DNA from: Pelomonas cellulosilytica
GTDB lineage: Bacteria > Pseudomonadota > Gammaproteobacteria > Burkholderiales > Burkholderiaceae_C
Direction: 5' to 3'
Length of the DNA stretch: 64,000 nucleotides
NCBI RefSeq assembly: GCF_021353265.1
Contig: NZ_JAJTWU010000003.1
Span: 62,001 to 126,000, forward strand
Positions 35,456 to 45,122 of this stretch are shown piece after piece (position 1 is the stretch's first letter; each line of letters opens with the position of its first letter). The notes beneath the pieces are model-generated. The model had not been told where the DNA came from. It saw nothing but the letters and a program-made list of their open reading frames with translations, and did no database searches. Both the position numbers and the translations under genes were made by a program.

Positions 35456-36952
35456 TCATGACAGGGCTCCCAGGGCCGCCTGGGCAAGCTGGCGGGTACG
35501 TCCCTCCAGGTCCTGCTCACCGACCACGGCCGCGCCGCGGGCCCGGGCTGCAGCCTCGGCCTGGTCGCGCAACCGCTTGGCGGCCGAGATGCGCACCAGC
35601 ACCGGCTGGACCTCCAGCAGCTCGTCCATCAGCGCGCGAGCCTCGTCGCTCCACGGCAGCGCGGCCAGCGCGCGGGCGGGCGTGGGGTCCACGCGGTCCA
35701 GCTCGGTGCCCAACGGCAGGATGTGGAAGAGCGCGTCGAACAGCGCGTTGCAGAACTCCTGCAGCACGTAGGTCGCGCCGGCATAACCCATGAACGGGGT
35801 GCCGGTGGCGCGGCGCACCAGCGCGCCCGGGAAGGAGGCCGGGATGAAGACCGGCTTCATCGGCCCCGCACCCGGTGCCTCGGCCAGGTACATGCGTTCG
35901 TTGAAGCTGCCGTACAGCACCAGCGGCGGCTTCTCGTGCACAAGGTCGCGGATTGCGGCGTTGTCGGTCTTCTCGCCCGGCTTGCGGGCAATGGCGAAGT
36001 GGCAGGGCAGGCCCAGCTCGTCTTCCAGGTAATGGCGCACGCCGCGCGCATAGGTCTCGCTCGCCACGATGCCGAAGCTGGCGGTGGCGAAGAAGTCTTG
36101 CGTGACCGAACGCCACAGATCCCACACCGGCTTGATCGTGGTGTGCTTCTCGCGCTCGATGAAGGGCTCCGGGTCCAGTAGCAGCAGCCGGCCCAGCTCG
36201 CGCAGAAAGGCCGTGGTGCTGTGCAGGCCGATGGGCGCCTGCAGCCACGGCCGCTCCAGCGTTTCGCACAGCAACTGGCCGAATTCGCGGTACAGGCACA
36301 CATTGACGTCCGCGTCCGCCAGCTTTTGCACGTCGGCCAGGTGGCTGCCCAGAGGGAACGTCATGTTGACCTCGGCACCGATGCCTTCCACCAGGCGGCG
36401 GATCTCGTGCAGGTCGCTGGCGCTGTTGAACTGGCCGAAGCAGGGGCCGATGAGGTTCACGCGCGGCTTCTCGCCCGACGGGCGCTCCGCAAAAGGCTTG
36501 CGCGCCGGGATGTGACGCAGGCCGTGTTCGGCCCACAGCCAGAACATCGCGCGGTTGGCGCACTGCCACTGGTCTTCGTCGATGGTGCGCGGCAGAAAGC
36601 GCGCGATGGTCGTGCCTTCTGGCGTCACGCCGCCGCCGATCATCTCGGCGATGGAGCCGGTCACGACGACACTCGGCAGGTCCGGGTCCAGCGTGGCGTG
36701 CGCGCGCTTCATGCTGCCCTCGGTGCCTTCACGGCCCAGCTGTTCCTCGGCCAGCCCGGTCACGACGATGGGCAGCTCGTGCGGTGGCAGCGCGTCGGTG
36801 TAGTGCAGCACCGAGGTCACCGGCAGGTTCTCGCAGCCCACCGGGCCGTCGATGACGACCTGCAGGCCCTTGATGGCCGTGAAGACATACACGGCGCCCC
36901 AGTAGCCGCCGGCGCGGTCGTGATCCAGCACAAAGTTGACAGGGTGGTTCAC
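35456..36952 (-). CDS. bchZ: Chlorophyllide a reductase subunit Z
   Basis: A 498-residue protein from GTG 36952, overlapping the bchY stop as GTGA. The start region [20 protein letters not shown] and [20 protein letters not shown], including the cluster-ligand Cys, is typical of BchZ. With BchY it forms the catalytic heterotetramer of chlorophyllide a oxidoreductase, which reduces ring B on the way to bacteriochlorophyll a using electrons from Bch[21 protein letters not shown] and the C-terminal region are also family-like. pufB follows downstream. Confidence 0.97.
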   Translation of the reverse strand: MNHPVNFVLDHDRAGGYWGAVYVFTAIKGLQVVIDGPVGCENLPVTSVLHYTDALPPHELPIVVTGLAEEQLGREGTEGSMKRAHATLDPDLPSVVVTGSIAEMIGGGVTPEGTTIARFLPRTIDEDQWQCANRAMFWLWAEHGLRHIPARKPFAERPSGEKPRVNLIGPCFGQFNSASDLHEIRRLVEGIGAEVNMTFPLGSHLADVQKLADADVNVCLYREFGQLLCETLERPWLQAPIGLHSTTAFLRELGRLLLLDPEPFIEREKHTTIKPVWDLWRSVTQDFFATASFGIVASETYARGVRHYLEDELGLPCHFAIARKPGEKTDNAAIRDLVHEKPPLVLYGSFNERMYLAEAPGAGPMKPVFIPASFPGALVRRATGTPFMGYAGATYVLQEFCNALFDALFHILPLGTELDRVDPTPARALAALPWSDEARALMDELLEVQPVLVRISAAKRLRDQAEAAARARGAAVVGEQDLEGRTRQLAQAALGALS

Positions 36953-38439
36953 AGCATCTGCTCCGATTGCCGGCGCTTCATGATCTTGATGACCTGGCGC
37001 CGCGTGTCCGCGCGGAACTCCGGGCGCAGCACCGGCGTGTCCGTCCAGATGCCGGCCTTGTCGCCCGCGCCGGTGTCGCCGAAGAAGTCGAGCATCGTGT
37101 CGAAGCGCGCCTGGTTGGCGATGGCGCCGTTGATGACCTGGGCCAGTGAGCCCGCGCCGGCCGGCCCCATCAGCGGCCGGGCCGAAATGAGGTTGGTGAA
37201 GTACAGCGCAGGCAGGCCGCGCTGCTTGCAGGCCTGCACCAGCGGCGTGGTGCCGATGGCAAGCTGCGGGCGGTGGTGGTCTACGGCAGCTAGGTCTTGT
37301 TCGAGCGAAGCGCGGTACTGCACCTCGCAGCCCCGCGCTTCGAGCCACACACGGTCGGGTTCGGACCACGGCGTGCGCGGGCAGGCCGTTCCGACGTACG
37401 GCACGGTCGCGCCGCTCTCGATCAACAGGCGCGCCACCAGCAGCTCGGAGCCTTCATAGCCGCTAACCGTGACCGTGCCGCGGATGGGTAAACGCGCCAG
37501 CGCGCCGCGGATGGCCGGCATGAAGGCGGCGATCGCGGCCTCGACCTGGGCGGCGGGCACCTCGGCGGCCTCACCGATGGCGCGCATCCACGCGGCCGTG
37601 CCTTCGGCACCGACCGGGGCCGAGCCCACGATCGGGCGGCCGGCCGCCTGCAGCTCGCGCACGCTGGCCGTGTAGAACGGGTGGAGGGCGGCGGCCACCG
37701 TGCAGTCCAGCGCCGCGTACAGCTCGCGCCATTCGCGTGTCGGCACGGTCGGACCGGCCTTGAGGCCCAGCGGCGCCAGCAGCCCGCCGATGACCATAGG
37801 GTCGGCCGGGAACATCTCACCCAGCAGGCTCACCGTCTTGGCCTCCGCCAGCCCCTGCTCGCGCCAGCCCTTGGGCGCGGCCACCGGGCCAGCCTCGGCC
37901 TCGCTACGGGCGCGCTGCAGCATGGCGCCGGCCAGCACGTCCTTGGCCTCGGCATGTGTCGGCACGCCAAAGCCGGGCACGTCGATGCCGATGATGCGCA
38001 CGCCGTTGATGACCTTGGGCAGCAGCTGCAGCGGCACGCCGCTGGCGGTGGGTACGCACAGATTGATGACGACCAGCGTGTCCAGCTTCTCGGGGTCGGC
38101 CTGGGCATGGACCGCGTCGCGGATGTCCTCGAACAGCTTGCCGGTCACCAGGCTCTCGCTGTTGAACGGCACATAGCCCACGCTGCGCTTGGCGCCGTAG
38201 AAGTGCGACGTGAAGGTGAGCCCGTAGACGCAGCAGGCCGAGCCGCTGAGGAAGGTGGCCGTGCGGCGCATGCGCAGGCCCACGCGCAGCGCGCCGAAGG
38301 CGGGACACATGCTCTGCGGCTGGTCGTGCGGGCCCTTGGGATAGTCGGCCGCGTAACGGTCCAGCGTCTCGCGCGTGGCGGCGCTTTGGCTCTGGCTTTG
38401 GGCCAGGGCCATTTCCGGGGTCGCGTGGCAGTGGGACAT
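36949..38439 (-). CDS. bchY: Chlorophyllide a reductase subunit Y
   Basis: A 496-residue protein of the nitrogenase MoFe-like family. Cluster-ligand Cys residues are seen in [15 protein letters not shown] and [37 protein letters not shown] and [15 protein letters not shown] are typical. It pairs with BchZ and binds the 4Fe-4S cluster that passes electrons to the substrate. The gene is 10 bp behind bchX and overlaps bchZ by four bases. Confidence 0.96.
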   Translation of the reverse strand: MSHCHATPEMALAQSQSQSAATRETLDRYAADYPKGPHDQPQSMCPAFGALRVGLRMRRTATFLSGSACCVYGLTFTSHFYGAKRSVGYVPFNSESLVTGKLFEDIRDAVHAQADPEKLDTLVVINLCVPTASGVPLQLLPKVINGVRIIGIDVPGFGVPTHAEAKDVLAGAMLQRARSEAEAGPVAAPKGWREQGLAEAKTVSLLGEMFPADPMVIGGLLAPLGLKAGPTVPTREWRELYAALDCTVAAALHPFYTASVRELQAAGRPIVGSAPVGAEGTAAWMRAIGEAAEVPAAQVEAAIAAFMPAIRGALARLPIRGTVTVSGYEGSELLVARLLIESGATVPYVGTACPRTPWSEPDRVWLEARGCEVQYRASLEQDLAAVDHHRPQLAIGTTPLVQACKQRGLPALYFTNLISARPLMGPAGAGSLAQVINGAIANQARFDTMLDFFGDTGAGDKAGIWTDTPVLRPEFRADTRRQVIKIMKRRQSEQML

Positions 38440-38449
38440 GGCGGCGTGC

Positions 38450-39457
38450 TCAAGCGGCGTCGTAGACGACTTGCAGCGTCGGCTTGACGAATTCCGTCTT
38501 GCCGACCATGTCGAACAGCGTCGCCGGCTCCATCTGGAAGTCGCGCCCCGTCACCTCGGCGGAGAACAGGCCCAACAACTGGTCCTGCGTCTGTGGCTTG
38601 GGCCGCACCGGCGGCGCCTCGCCGACGTTGGTGGCCAGCGTCTCGAAAAGCGACGCCCACTGCGTGCCGGGCCGGCCGATGATTTCGTAGCTGGCGCTCT
38701 TGCGGCGGATGTCCTCGTGGGCGGGAATGGCCGCCAGCACCGGGATGCCAGCGTTCTTGGCGAACGCCGCGGCCTCGCCGGTGCCATCGTCCTTGTTGAT
38801 CACCATGCCGGCCACGCCGACGTTGCCGCCCAGCTTGCGGAAGTACTCCACCGCGCTGCAGACGTTGTTGGCGACGTAGAGGCTTTGCAGGTCGTTGCTG
38901 CCGACGACGATGACCTTCTGGCACATGTCGCGCGCAATCGGCAGGCCGAAGCCGCCGCAGACCACGTCGCCGAGGAAGTCCAGCAGCACGTAGTCGAAGC
39001 CCCAGTCGTGGAAGCCGAGCTTCTCCAGCGTCTCGAAGCCGTGGATGATGCCGCGCCCACCGCAGCCGCGGCCCACCTCGGGACCACCCAGTTCCATCGC
39101 GTAGACGCCGTCACGCTTGAAGCAGACATCGCCGATAGCGACGACCTCGCCGGCCAGCTTCTTCCGGCTGCTGGTCTCGATGATGGTGGGGCAGGCCTTG
39201 CCGCCGAACAGCAGGCTGGTGGTGTCGCTCTTGGGGTCGCAGCCGATCAGCAGCACCTTCTTGCCCTGCTGGGCCATCATGTAGCTGAGGTTGGCCAGCG
39301 TGAAGCTCTTGCCGATGCCGCCCTTGCCGTAGATCGCGATGATCTGCGCCGTCTTCGTGACCGGGCCGGTGGCCGGCGCGTCGGGCTCGATGGCGGCTTC
39401 AGCACGCAGCTTCTGGAAGCGCACCGGCGCCTCGCTCGGAATCGTCGAGGTGCTCAT
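38450..39457 (-). CDS. bchX: Chlorophyllide a reductase iron protein X
   Basis: A 335-residue NifH-like ATPase from ATG 39457 (MSTSTIPSEAP). The P-loop is IYGKGGIGKSFTLANLSYMM, and the two Cys that bridge the shared 4Fe-4S cluster are in GRGCGGRGII and GDVVCGGFGLP. LLIGCDPKSDTTSLLFGG is the switch region. As a dimer it donates electrons to BchYZ with ATP hydrolysis. ATGA overlap with bchC upstream indicates translational coupling. Confidence 0.97.
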   Translation of the reverse strand: MSTSTIPSEAPVRFQKLRAEAAIEPDAPATGPVTKTAQIIAIYGKGGIGKSFTLANLSYMMAQQGKKVLLIGCDPKSDTTSLLFGGKACPTIIETSSRKKLAGEVVAIGDVCFKRDGVYAMELGGPEVGRGCGGRGIIHGFETLEKLGFHDWGFDYVLLDFLGDVVCGGFGLPIARDMCQKVIVVGSNDLQSLYVANNVCSAVEYFRKLGGNVGVAGMVINKDDGTGEAAAFAKNAGIPVLAAIPAHEDIRRKSASYEIIGRPGTQWASLFETLATNVGEAPPVRPKPQTQDQLLGLFSAEVTGRDFQMEPATLFDMVGKTEFVKPTLQVVYDAA

Positions 39458-40407
39458 GCGTGGTGTCTCCAGTCCAAGACCATCTTCAAGCAGCCCGCAT
39501 CGCTGAAGGCCTGGTGGTAGGCGAGGCTCGCCTGATCGGCCGGCTCGCAGTGCGTCAGCAGCCCGTCCAGCGACAGGCGCCCGGCGTGCAGCAGCGCGTT
39601 GACGGCCAGCATGTCGGGCCGCTTCCACTCGGCGGCCACGCGGATGCGGGCCTCACGCATGAAGGCGGGCGCGAAGCTGAGCGACAGCGGCTGGGCGTAG
39701 AAGCCCGCCAGCACCACCTCGCCGCCAAAGGCCAAGCGGCCGATCAGCGTGTCCAGCAGGCCGGCGTCGCCGCTGACGTCGTAGATCGCGCCGTAGTCAC
39801 GCCGCGGGTCGTCATGCGGATGCAGCACGCGATAGCCCTCGGCGCCGGTCTGGCGGACCGGGTTGGTCTCCCAGACGGTGAAGTCGGTGATGCCGGCGGC
39901 CACGTTCATGCGCGCCAGCAGGCGGCCCAGCACGCCGTGGCCGACGATCAGGTCAGGCGGCGTGTGCGGCGCGGTCTGTCCGCCGCCGGCCACGCTGTGA
40001 TAGGCCGTGGCCGCCAGCGCCAGCAGCACGGCCTGCGGCCCCAACTTGTCGTCCACCGGCACGACCTTGCCGCCCGGCACCACCAGGCGCGAGGCGGACG
40101 CGCCGAACAGCCCCCGCACCTCGCCGAAGCAGCGGGCGCCCGGCACGAACACGCGCTGGCCGATCCAGTTGTCACTGCGGGGGCCCACGGCCATCACGCG
40201 CCCCACGGCCTCGTAGCCCGGCACCAGCGGGTAGCCCATGCCCGGGAACATCGGCATCGTGCCGTTCCAGATCAGCCGCTCGGTGCCGGTGCTGATGCCG
40301 CTGTACTCCACCTCCACCACCACGTCGTCGTCCTGCAACGTCGGCAGGCGAAGCGCCGACAGGCTCAAGCGCTCGGGCTGCTCGATGACAACGGCCAGCG
40401 TGTTCAT
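39454..40407 (-). CDS. bchC: Bacteriochlorophyllide a dehydrogenase
   Basis: A 317-residue medium-chain dehydrogenase-like protein from ATG 40407 (MNTLAVVIEQPERL). BchC oxidises 3-hydroxyethyl bacteriochlorophyllide a to the 3-acetyl product. Features: EYSGISTGTERLIWNGTMP, YPLVPGYEAVGRV, and the NAD-binding core LIVGHGVLGRLLAR. It is the first gene of the bchCXYZ-puf part of the superoperon, with a promoter and two PpsR sites directly upstream. Confidence 0.96.
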   Translation of the reverse strand: MNTLAVVIEQPERLSLSALRLPTLQDDDVVVEVEYSGISTGTERLIWNGTMPMFPGMGYPLVPGYEAVGRVMAVGPRSDNWIGQRVFVPGARCFGEVRGLFGASASRLVVPGGKVVPVDDKLGPQAVLLALAATAYHSVAGGGQTAPHTPPDLIVGHGVLGRLLARMNVAAGITDFTVWETNPVRQTGAEGYRVLHPHDDPRRDYGAIYDVSGDAGLLDTLIGRLAFGGEVVLAGFYAQPLSLSFAPAFMREARIRVAAEWKRPDMLAVNALLHAGRLSLDGLLTHCEPADQASLAYHQAFSDAGCLKMVLDWRHHA

Positions 40408-40448
40408 CGGGCCCGCCCTGGAAGGGTGCATGGTTGGCGACTCATGAA

Positions 40449-40492
40449 AGTCATCCTACGCTGACAAACATAAACGTCAATCTAGATTTACA
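40449..40492 (-). promoter_or_regulatory. bchC promoter with two PpsR palindromes spaced 8 bp
   Basis: Read on the minus strand, TGT-N12-ACG (40475-40492, with symmetric AATCTAGATT centre) is followed after exactly 8 bp by TGT-N12-ACT (40449-40466). Each differs from TGT-N12-ACA by one base. A sigma-70-like promoter TTGACG-N16-TAGGAT (40475-40480 and 40453-40458) is overlaid by both sites, so PpsR binding would block polymerase. The 8-bp pairing is the arrangement known for CrtJ at bchC in Rhodobacter capsulatus. Confidence 0.82.
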
Positions 40493-40497
40493 TTGAA

Positions 40498-41646
40498 TCA
40501 GTTCAGGGTTTTCGCGAGGATCACGCTGGCTTGCAGCGGCACCCGCGTGGGCAGTCGCCGCACGTCGGTGAAACCGGCCTGCGCCAGCAGCTCGCGCAGC
40601 CGGGCCTCGGTGCGCGGCTCGCCGCGTCCCATGGCCCACAGGTAGAAGCCGAAGTACGCATGGCCCATGCGCTCGGCGCCCGGCGTGTCTGCCAGCGGCT
40701 CGGCCAGCAGCAGCCGCCCACCCGGCAGCAAGGCCCGCCGCACCGCACGCAGCAGGCGCAGCACACGGGCGTCGTCGTGGTCGTGCACGACGCGCAGCAG
40801 CGTGACGAGGTCGGCCCTGGGCGGCAGTGCGTCCTCGAAGAAGTCGCCGCCCACCGCCTCGCAGCGCGCGGCCAACCCCGCGCGCTCGAAACGGGCCGGC
40901 GCGCCCGCTACGACGCCGGGCAGGTCGAACACCGTCACGCGCAACTGCGGCGCGTGCGCCGCGGCCAGGCAGGCGAAGGCGCCGTCACCGCCGCCCACAT
41001 CCAGCAAGCGGCGATGGCGGTGCAGTGGGTAGGCCTGCAGCAGCTGCTCGGCCACCAGTGGCTGCGAGGCGGCCATCAGCGCCGAGTACCGCGCCACGCC
41101 GTCGCGGCCCAGCGCCTGCGGCGTGTCGGTCCCCGCATAGGGCCAGTAGCCGGCCAGTTGGCCCCGCCCCGCGTCGCCGCGCAGCAACGCGACCGGGTCG
41201 GCAAGGTCGCGGTACAGCGCCGCATGGTGCTCGACCATCGCCGCCAGCCCCGCGTTGCCTGCCAGCGGCGCGCCCAGCGGGCCCAGCCCGAAGCGCGTGC
41301 CGGGCCGGACCTGGAGCAAGCCGAGCGCCTCGCCCGCGCGCAGCAGGCGCTCCGCCGCCTCCGGAGGCAGCTGCAGCCTGCGAGCCAGCGCCTCCGTCGT
41401 CTGGGGCCCCTCGGCCAGCAGCAGGTCGAACACGCGCAGCTGCACGCAGGCCTGCAGCACCTGCGAGTAGACGAAGCCTGCCATCAGGTCGAACACCTGC
41501 GCCGCGCGTCGCCGTGCCACCCAGCGTGTCGGCGGAAAACCCTGCGCCCACAACCGGAACCGCGGGCTCGCCTGCAGCCGGTCCCGCCATGCCAGCCACG
41601 CGTCGGTCCAGTGAGACCGGGCAGGAGTCGCGGTGGCTTCGGGCAT
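40498..41646 (-). CDS. crtF: Carotenoid O-methyltransferase (demethylspheroidene/hydroxyneurosporene type)
   Basis: A 382-residue SAM-dependent methyltransferase from ATG 41646. An N-terminal dimerisation/winged region (about 45-130, VFDLMAGFVYSQVLQACVQL) is followed by the SAM-binding motif LLDVGGGDGAFACLAAAHAP and VTVFDLPGVV. VVHDHDDARVL includes the catalytic-type His. CrtF methylates the C-1 hydroxyl of demethylspheroidene to give spheroidene-series carotenoids. It lies 2 bp behind crtE. Confidence 0.94.
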   Translation of the reverse strand: MPEATATPARSHWTDAWLAWRDRLQASPRFRLWAQGFPPTRWVARRRAAQVFDLMAGFVYSQVLQACVQLRVFDLLLAEGPQTTEALARRLQLPPEAAERLLRAGEALGLLQVRPGTRFGLGPLGAPLAGNAGLAAMVEHHAALYRDLADPVALLRGDAGRGQLAGYWPYAGTDTPQALGRDGVARYSALMAASQPLVAEQLLQAYPLHRHRRLLDVGGGDGAFACLAAAHAPQLRVTVFDLPGVVAGAPARFERAGLAARCEAVGGDFFEDALPPRADLVTLLRVVHDHDDARVLRLLRAVRRALLPGGRLLLAEPLADTPGAERMGHAYFGFYLWAMGRGEPRTEARLRELLAQAGFTDVRRLPTRVPLQASVILAKTLN

Positions 41647-41648
41647 GG

Positions 41649-42527
41649 CTATGCCAACGCCGCCACCTGTGCGCACAGTTGCTGCGGCACCAGCCGGTCG
41701 GCCTCCTGGCGGATGAGCTGGCGGAACTGCGCAGCCCCCGGACACACCGGCACGGTCAGCAGCGTGGCCTGCACGAGGCGCTGGAACTCGGCCAGCGCGC
41801 CCTCCAACCCCAGCGCACGGGCCGAGCTCGGCCGGTCCCGCGCCACATCCTGGCCGCGCGGCTTGCCCAGCGCCTGCGCATCGAGCATCACGTCGCGGAT
41901 GTCGTCCGCCACCTGGTAGGTGTGCCCCAGCCGCTCGCCCAGCGCCCGCCAGGGTTCGCCGTCGGCCCCGGTCGCCTGTGCGCCGGCCATCGTCGCGGCG
42001 GCGAACAGCGCACCGGTCTTGGCCTGTTGGTAATCGGCCAGCGACAGCTGCGGCTCGCATTCCCAGGCCTGGCCCGCGACGATGCCCAGTGGCATCCCCA
42101 CGCCCTGCGAGACGGTGCGCAGCAGCACCGGCAGCCGCGACAGGTGCCGCCGGGCCGCCGACCCCAGCACCTCGAAGGCGGCCACGATGAGCGCATCCCC
42201 CGCCAGCACCGCCAGCCGCTCGCCAAAGGCACGGTGAACGGATGGGCGGCCGCGCCGCGTCTCGGCCGCATCGAAGCACGGCAGGTCGTCATGCACGAGC
42301 GACGCGCAGTGCAACAGCTCAATGGCGGCGGCTGCGCCGTCGGTGAGCTGGGGATCGTCCTCGCCGCAGGCGCGGGCGACGGCCAGCGTCAGCTTCGGCC
42401 GGATGCGTGCGCCGCCAGGAAAGACGGCATGCCGCATCGCGGCAGCCAACCGGGGCGGGTGGCCCGCAGCCAGCGCGGGCGCGAGGCTGGCCTGCAGGAA
42501 ACGTTCGATCCGGTCGTCATGCGGCAT
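41649..42527 (-). CDS. crtE: Geranylgeranyl diphosphate synthase
   Basis: A 292-residue trans-prenyltransferase from ATG 42527 with AAGG ribosome binding site; ATG 42560 upstream overlaps a PpsR site and is unlikely. First Asp-rich motif SLVHDDLPCFDAAETRRGRP, second motif YQVADDIRDV. PGGARIRPKLTLAVARACG is also typical. It makes the C20 precursor for carotenoids and for the phytyl tail of bacteriochlorophyll. It heads the crtE-crtF-bchCXYZ-puf superoperon. Confidence 0.95.
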   Translation of the reverse strand: MPHDDRIERFLQASLAPALAAGHPPRLAAAMRHAVFPGGARIRPKLTLAVARACGEDDPQLTDGAAAAIELLHCASLVHDDLPCFDAAETRRGRPSVHRAFGERLAVLAGDALIVAAFEVLGSAARRHLSRLPVLLRTVSQGVGMPLGIVAGQAWECEPQLSLADYQQAKTGALFAAATMAGAQATGADGEPWRALGERLGHTYQVADDIRDVMLDAQALGKPRGQDVARDRPSSARALGLEGALAEFQRLVQATLLTVPVCPGAAQFRQLIRQEADRLVPQQLCAQVAALA

Positions 42528-42559
42528 AGCGGCCTTTGCTGGAGGTGGACCCGGCCGCA

Positions 42560-42603
42560 TGTCGCAGCCGAATTACATTACCATGTGTCAATCAGAATAG
42601 ACA
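42560..42603. promoter_or_regulatory. crtE/crtD divergent control region with two perfect PpsR sites
   Basis: Two exact TGT-N12-ACA palindromes, 42560-42577 and 42586-42603, are separated by exactly 8 bp (42578-42585). For crtE (minus strand) TTGACG (42617-42622) and TATTCT (42594-42599) with 17-bp spacing form a plausible promoter whose -10 lies in the second site. Binding of PpsR would repress both crtE and crtD. Confidence 0.85.
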
Positions 42604-42621
42604 CGTCTCCGAGTCGCGTCA

Positions 42622-44205
42622 ATGAGCCCCATCCCGTCGTCAAGTTTTCGGCGACCGCCGCGCGTGGTGGTGGTCGGCGCGGGCGTTGGCGGGCTGGCGT
42701 CGGCGGCCCTGCTGGCGCACGCCGGCCTGGACGTGCAGTTGCTGGAACGCGCCGCCGCCCCGGGCGGCAAGATGCAGCCGGTGGAACTCGGCGCGCTGCG
42801 TCTGGACGGCGGCCCCACCGTGCTGACGATGCGCTGGGTGTTCGACGCCCTCTTCGAGCGCCTGGGCGAGTCGCTGGACCGGCACGTCCACCTGCGGCGC
42901 TGCGAGGTGCTGGCCCGCCATGCCTGGGGCCCGGGCGCGTCGCTGGACCTGCATGCCGACCTTGAACAGAGCGTTGCCGCCATCGCCGCATTCAGCAGCC
43001 CGGCCGAGGCGGCCCGCTACCGCGCGTTCAGCCAGCGTGCCGCCCAGGTCTACGCGACGCTGGACCGGCCCTTCATGCGCAGCCCCCGGCCCTCGCCCGC
43101 ATCGCTGACCTGGCGGGTGCTGCGCCAGCAGGGACCGGCGGGCCTCGGGCAGTTGCTGCGCATCTCGCCGTTCACGACGCTGTGGCGCGAACTCGGCCGC
43201 TACTTCCACGACCCGCGGCTGCGTCAGCTTTTTGGTCGCTACGCCACCTACTGCGGCTCCTCGCCGTTCGACGCGCCGGCCACGCTGATGCTGGTGGCCC
43301 ACGTCGAGCGCGAGGCCGTCTGGCAGGTCGAGGGCGGCATGGCGCGACTGGCGCAGGAGCTGGTGCGCTGCGCACAGCGGCAGGGGGTACGGCTGCGCTG
43401 CGGCAGCGAGGTGACCCGGCTTCTCGTGACGGACGGTCGCGTCAGTGGCGTGCAGCTGGCCGACGGCGAGACGCTGCCGGCCGACGCCGTCGTCTTCAAC
43501 GGCGATGCGCGAGCGCTGACCGCCGGCCTGCTGGGCCCCGACGCGCCGCGCACCCTGCCGCCGGCCAGCCCGTCGCTATCGGCGCTGACCTGGCACGCAG
43601 AAGCCGAGACCGGCGGGTTCGAGCTGTCGCACCACAACGTGTTCTTCGGCCCGGCGGCCGGCTACCGCGCCGAGTTCGACGCCATCGCCGCCGGCCGGCT
43701 GCCGCCGACGCCCACCGTCTACGTCTGCGCGCAGGACCGCAGCGGCCAGCTGCGCGCAGCCCGCCCTGGCCCCCGACGGCCCGAGCGACTCATGTGCCTG
43801 GTCAACGCCCCCGCCGACGCCCACGGGCGCGGCCTCACCGCCGAGGAGATCGCACGATGCGAAGCACAGATGTGGGACCGGCTGCGCGCCGCCGGCCTGC
43901 GGGTGACGCTTGCGGCGCCGCCGCTGCTGACCCGGCCGCAGGACTTCGCGCAGCGCTTTCCGGCCAGCCAGGGCGCGCTGTACGGCCCGGCGAGTCAAGG
44001 CTGGCGTGCGAGCTTCCGGGCGCGGCCCGCGGGCCGCACGACGTTACCGGGTCTGGTGCTGGCGGGAGGCTCGGTCCACCCGGGGCCGGGCGTGCCGATG
44101 GCGGCGTTGTCGGGCCAACTGGCGGCCGAGCAGATCCTCGCGGGCCTGGCTTCGACGTGGCGCTCCCGGCCGGTGGCTATGCCTGGTGGTATGTCGATGC
44201 GCTGA
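42622..44205 (+). CDS. crtD: Carotenoid 3,4-desaturase (methoxyneurosporene dehydrogenase)
   Basis: A 527-residue FAD-dependent desaturase. The dinucleotide-binding motif is VVVGAGVGGLASAALLAHAG with LLERAAAPGGKMQPV, and the C-terminal FAD motif is LVLAGGSVHPGPGVPMAALS. CrtD introduces the 3,4 double bond into hydroxylated or methoxylated carotenoids. VEGGMARLAQELVRCA is conserved with CrtI-type enzymes. It is divergent from crtE and shares a 49-bp overlap with crtC. Confidence 0.93.
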   Translation: MSPIPSSSFRRPPRVVVVGAGVGGLASAALLAHAGLDVQLLERAAAPGGKMQPVELGALRLDGGPTVLTMRWVFDALFERLGESLDRHVHLRRCEVLARHAWGPGASLDLHADLEQSVAAIAAFSSPAEAARYRAFSQRAAQVYATLDRPFMRSPRPSPASLTWRVLRQQGPAGLGQLLRISPFTTLWRELGRYFHDPRLRQLFGRYATYCGSSPFDAPATLMLVAHVEREAVWQVEGGMARLAQELVRCAQRQGVRLRCGSEVTRLLVTDGRVSGVQLADGETLPADAVVFNGDARALTAGLLGPDAPRTLPPASPSLSALTWHAEAETGGFELSHHNVFFGPAAGYRAEFDAIAAGRLPPTPTVYVCAQDRSGQLRAARPGPRRPERLMCLVNAPADAHGRGLTAEEIARCEAQMWDRLRAAGLRVTLAAPPLLTRPQDFAQRFPASQGALYGPASQGWRASFRARPAGRTTLPGLVLAGGSVHPGPGVPMAALSGQLAAEQILAGLASTWRSRPVAMPGGMSMR

Positions 44206-45122
44206 GCGATGCCCAGGCGGACGGCAGCGTGCATGCGCTGACGCTGATCGCCTTCATCGGCAGCGTTTTCTCGCCCTACTACGCCTGGGCCCGCCGGCGC
44301 CACGGCGACGACGGCGCGGCGGCCGAGGCGCACTGCGCGCTGAACCTGTCGCTCTACCGCCGCCCGCCCGGCACACGCCAGTTCTCCCGGCTCTGGGCGA
44401 TGACGGAACGCGGGGCCGGCGCGCTGCAGCGCGGGGCCGCGCAGCTGCAGCTGGGGCCCAGCCGGCTGGCCTGGCAGGCGGACGGCAGCCTGCAGGTGGA
44501 CGTCGACGAATGGACCGCGCCCTGGCCGCGGCGGCTGCAGGGCCGGCTGCGGCTGCACCCCGGCGCCATGCCCGGCTGCGACTTCGCGCTCGATGCTGCC
44601 GGCCGGCACCGCTGGCACCCCGTCAGCCCGGCCGCGCGCATCGACGTGGAATTCACCCAGCCCGCGCTGCGCTGGCAGGGCGAGGCCTACCTCGACGCCA
44701 ACCACGGCCAGCGACCGCTCGCCCGGGACTTCCGCAGCTGGCAGTGGGCCCGCAGCGCACTGCCCGGCAGCCGCAGCCGCGTGCTGTACGACGTAACCAC
44801 GGCCGACGGCGACGAGCGCGCGCTGGCCCTGCACATCGATGCAGACGGCCGCCTCACGCCGCTGCCCCCACCCCCCTGGCAGGCGCTGCGCCCCACCGCC
44901 TGGGGCGTCCCCCGCAGCAGCCGGGGCCTGCAGCCGCCCGAGCTGCTGGGCACGCTGGAGAGCGGCCCCTTCTACGCCCGCTCGCTGCTGCGCGACGCCA
45001 GCGACGGCACGCTGGCCGTGCACGAGAGCCTGTCGCTGCAGCGCTTCCAGCGGCCGTGGGTGCAGGCGCTGCTGCCGTTCCGCATGCCGCGCCGCGCGGG
45101 CGGCTCCGGAGGGAGGGGCTGA
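44157..45122 (+). CDS. crtC: Carotenoid 1,2-hydratase (hydroxyneurosporene synthase)
   Basis: About 321 residues from GTG 44157; the family-like sequence begins immediately (VALPAGGYAWWYVDALSDAQ) and no ATG lies upstream in frame, so this start inside the end of crtD is the best choice but uncertain. IAFIGSVFSPYYAWARRR, WAMTERG, ALDAAGRHRWHPVSP and DANHGQRPLARDFRSWQWAR are hallmarks of CrtC. It adds water to the 1,2 double bond of neurosporene or lycopene, the step before crtD and crtF. The stop overlaps the bciA start (TGATG). Confidence 0.9.
   Translation: MALPAGGYAWWYVDALSDAQADGSVHALTLIAFIGSVFSPYYAWARRRHGDDGAAAEAHCALNLSLYRRPPGTRQFSRLWAMTERGAGALQRGAAQLQLGPSRLAWQADGSLQVDVDEWTAPWPRRLQGRLRLHPGAMPGCDFALDAAGRHRWHPVSPAARIDVEFTQPALRWQGEAYLDANHGQRPLARDFRSWQWARSALPGSRSRVLYDVTTADGDERALALHIDADGRLTPLPPPPWQALRPTAWGVPRSSRGLQPPELLGTLESGPFYARSLLRDASDGTLAVHESLSLQRFQRPWVQALLPFRMPRRAGGSGGRG

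Noticed and set aside
36953-37370. Upstream extension of bchZ into bchY
   Set aside because: That stretch is out of frame within bchY and not BchZ-like; the GTG with GTGA overlap fits the family start.
43182-44156. Extended CrtC of 646 residues reading through crtD in another frame
   Set aside because: The part upstream of 44157 is antisense-like Arg/Pro-rich sequence overlapping crtD; CrtC similarity starts at VALPAGGYAWW.
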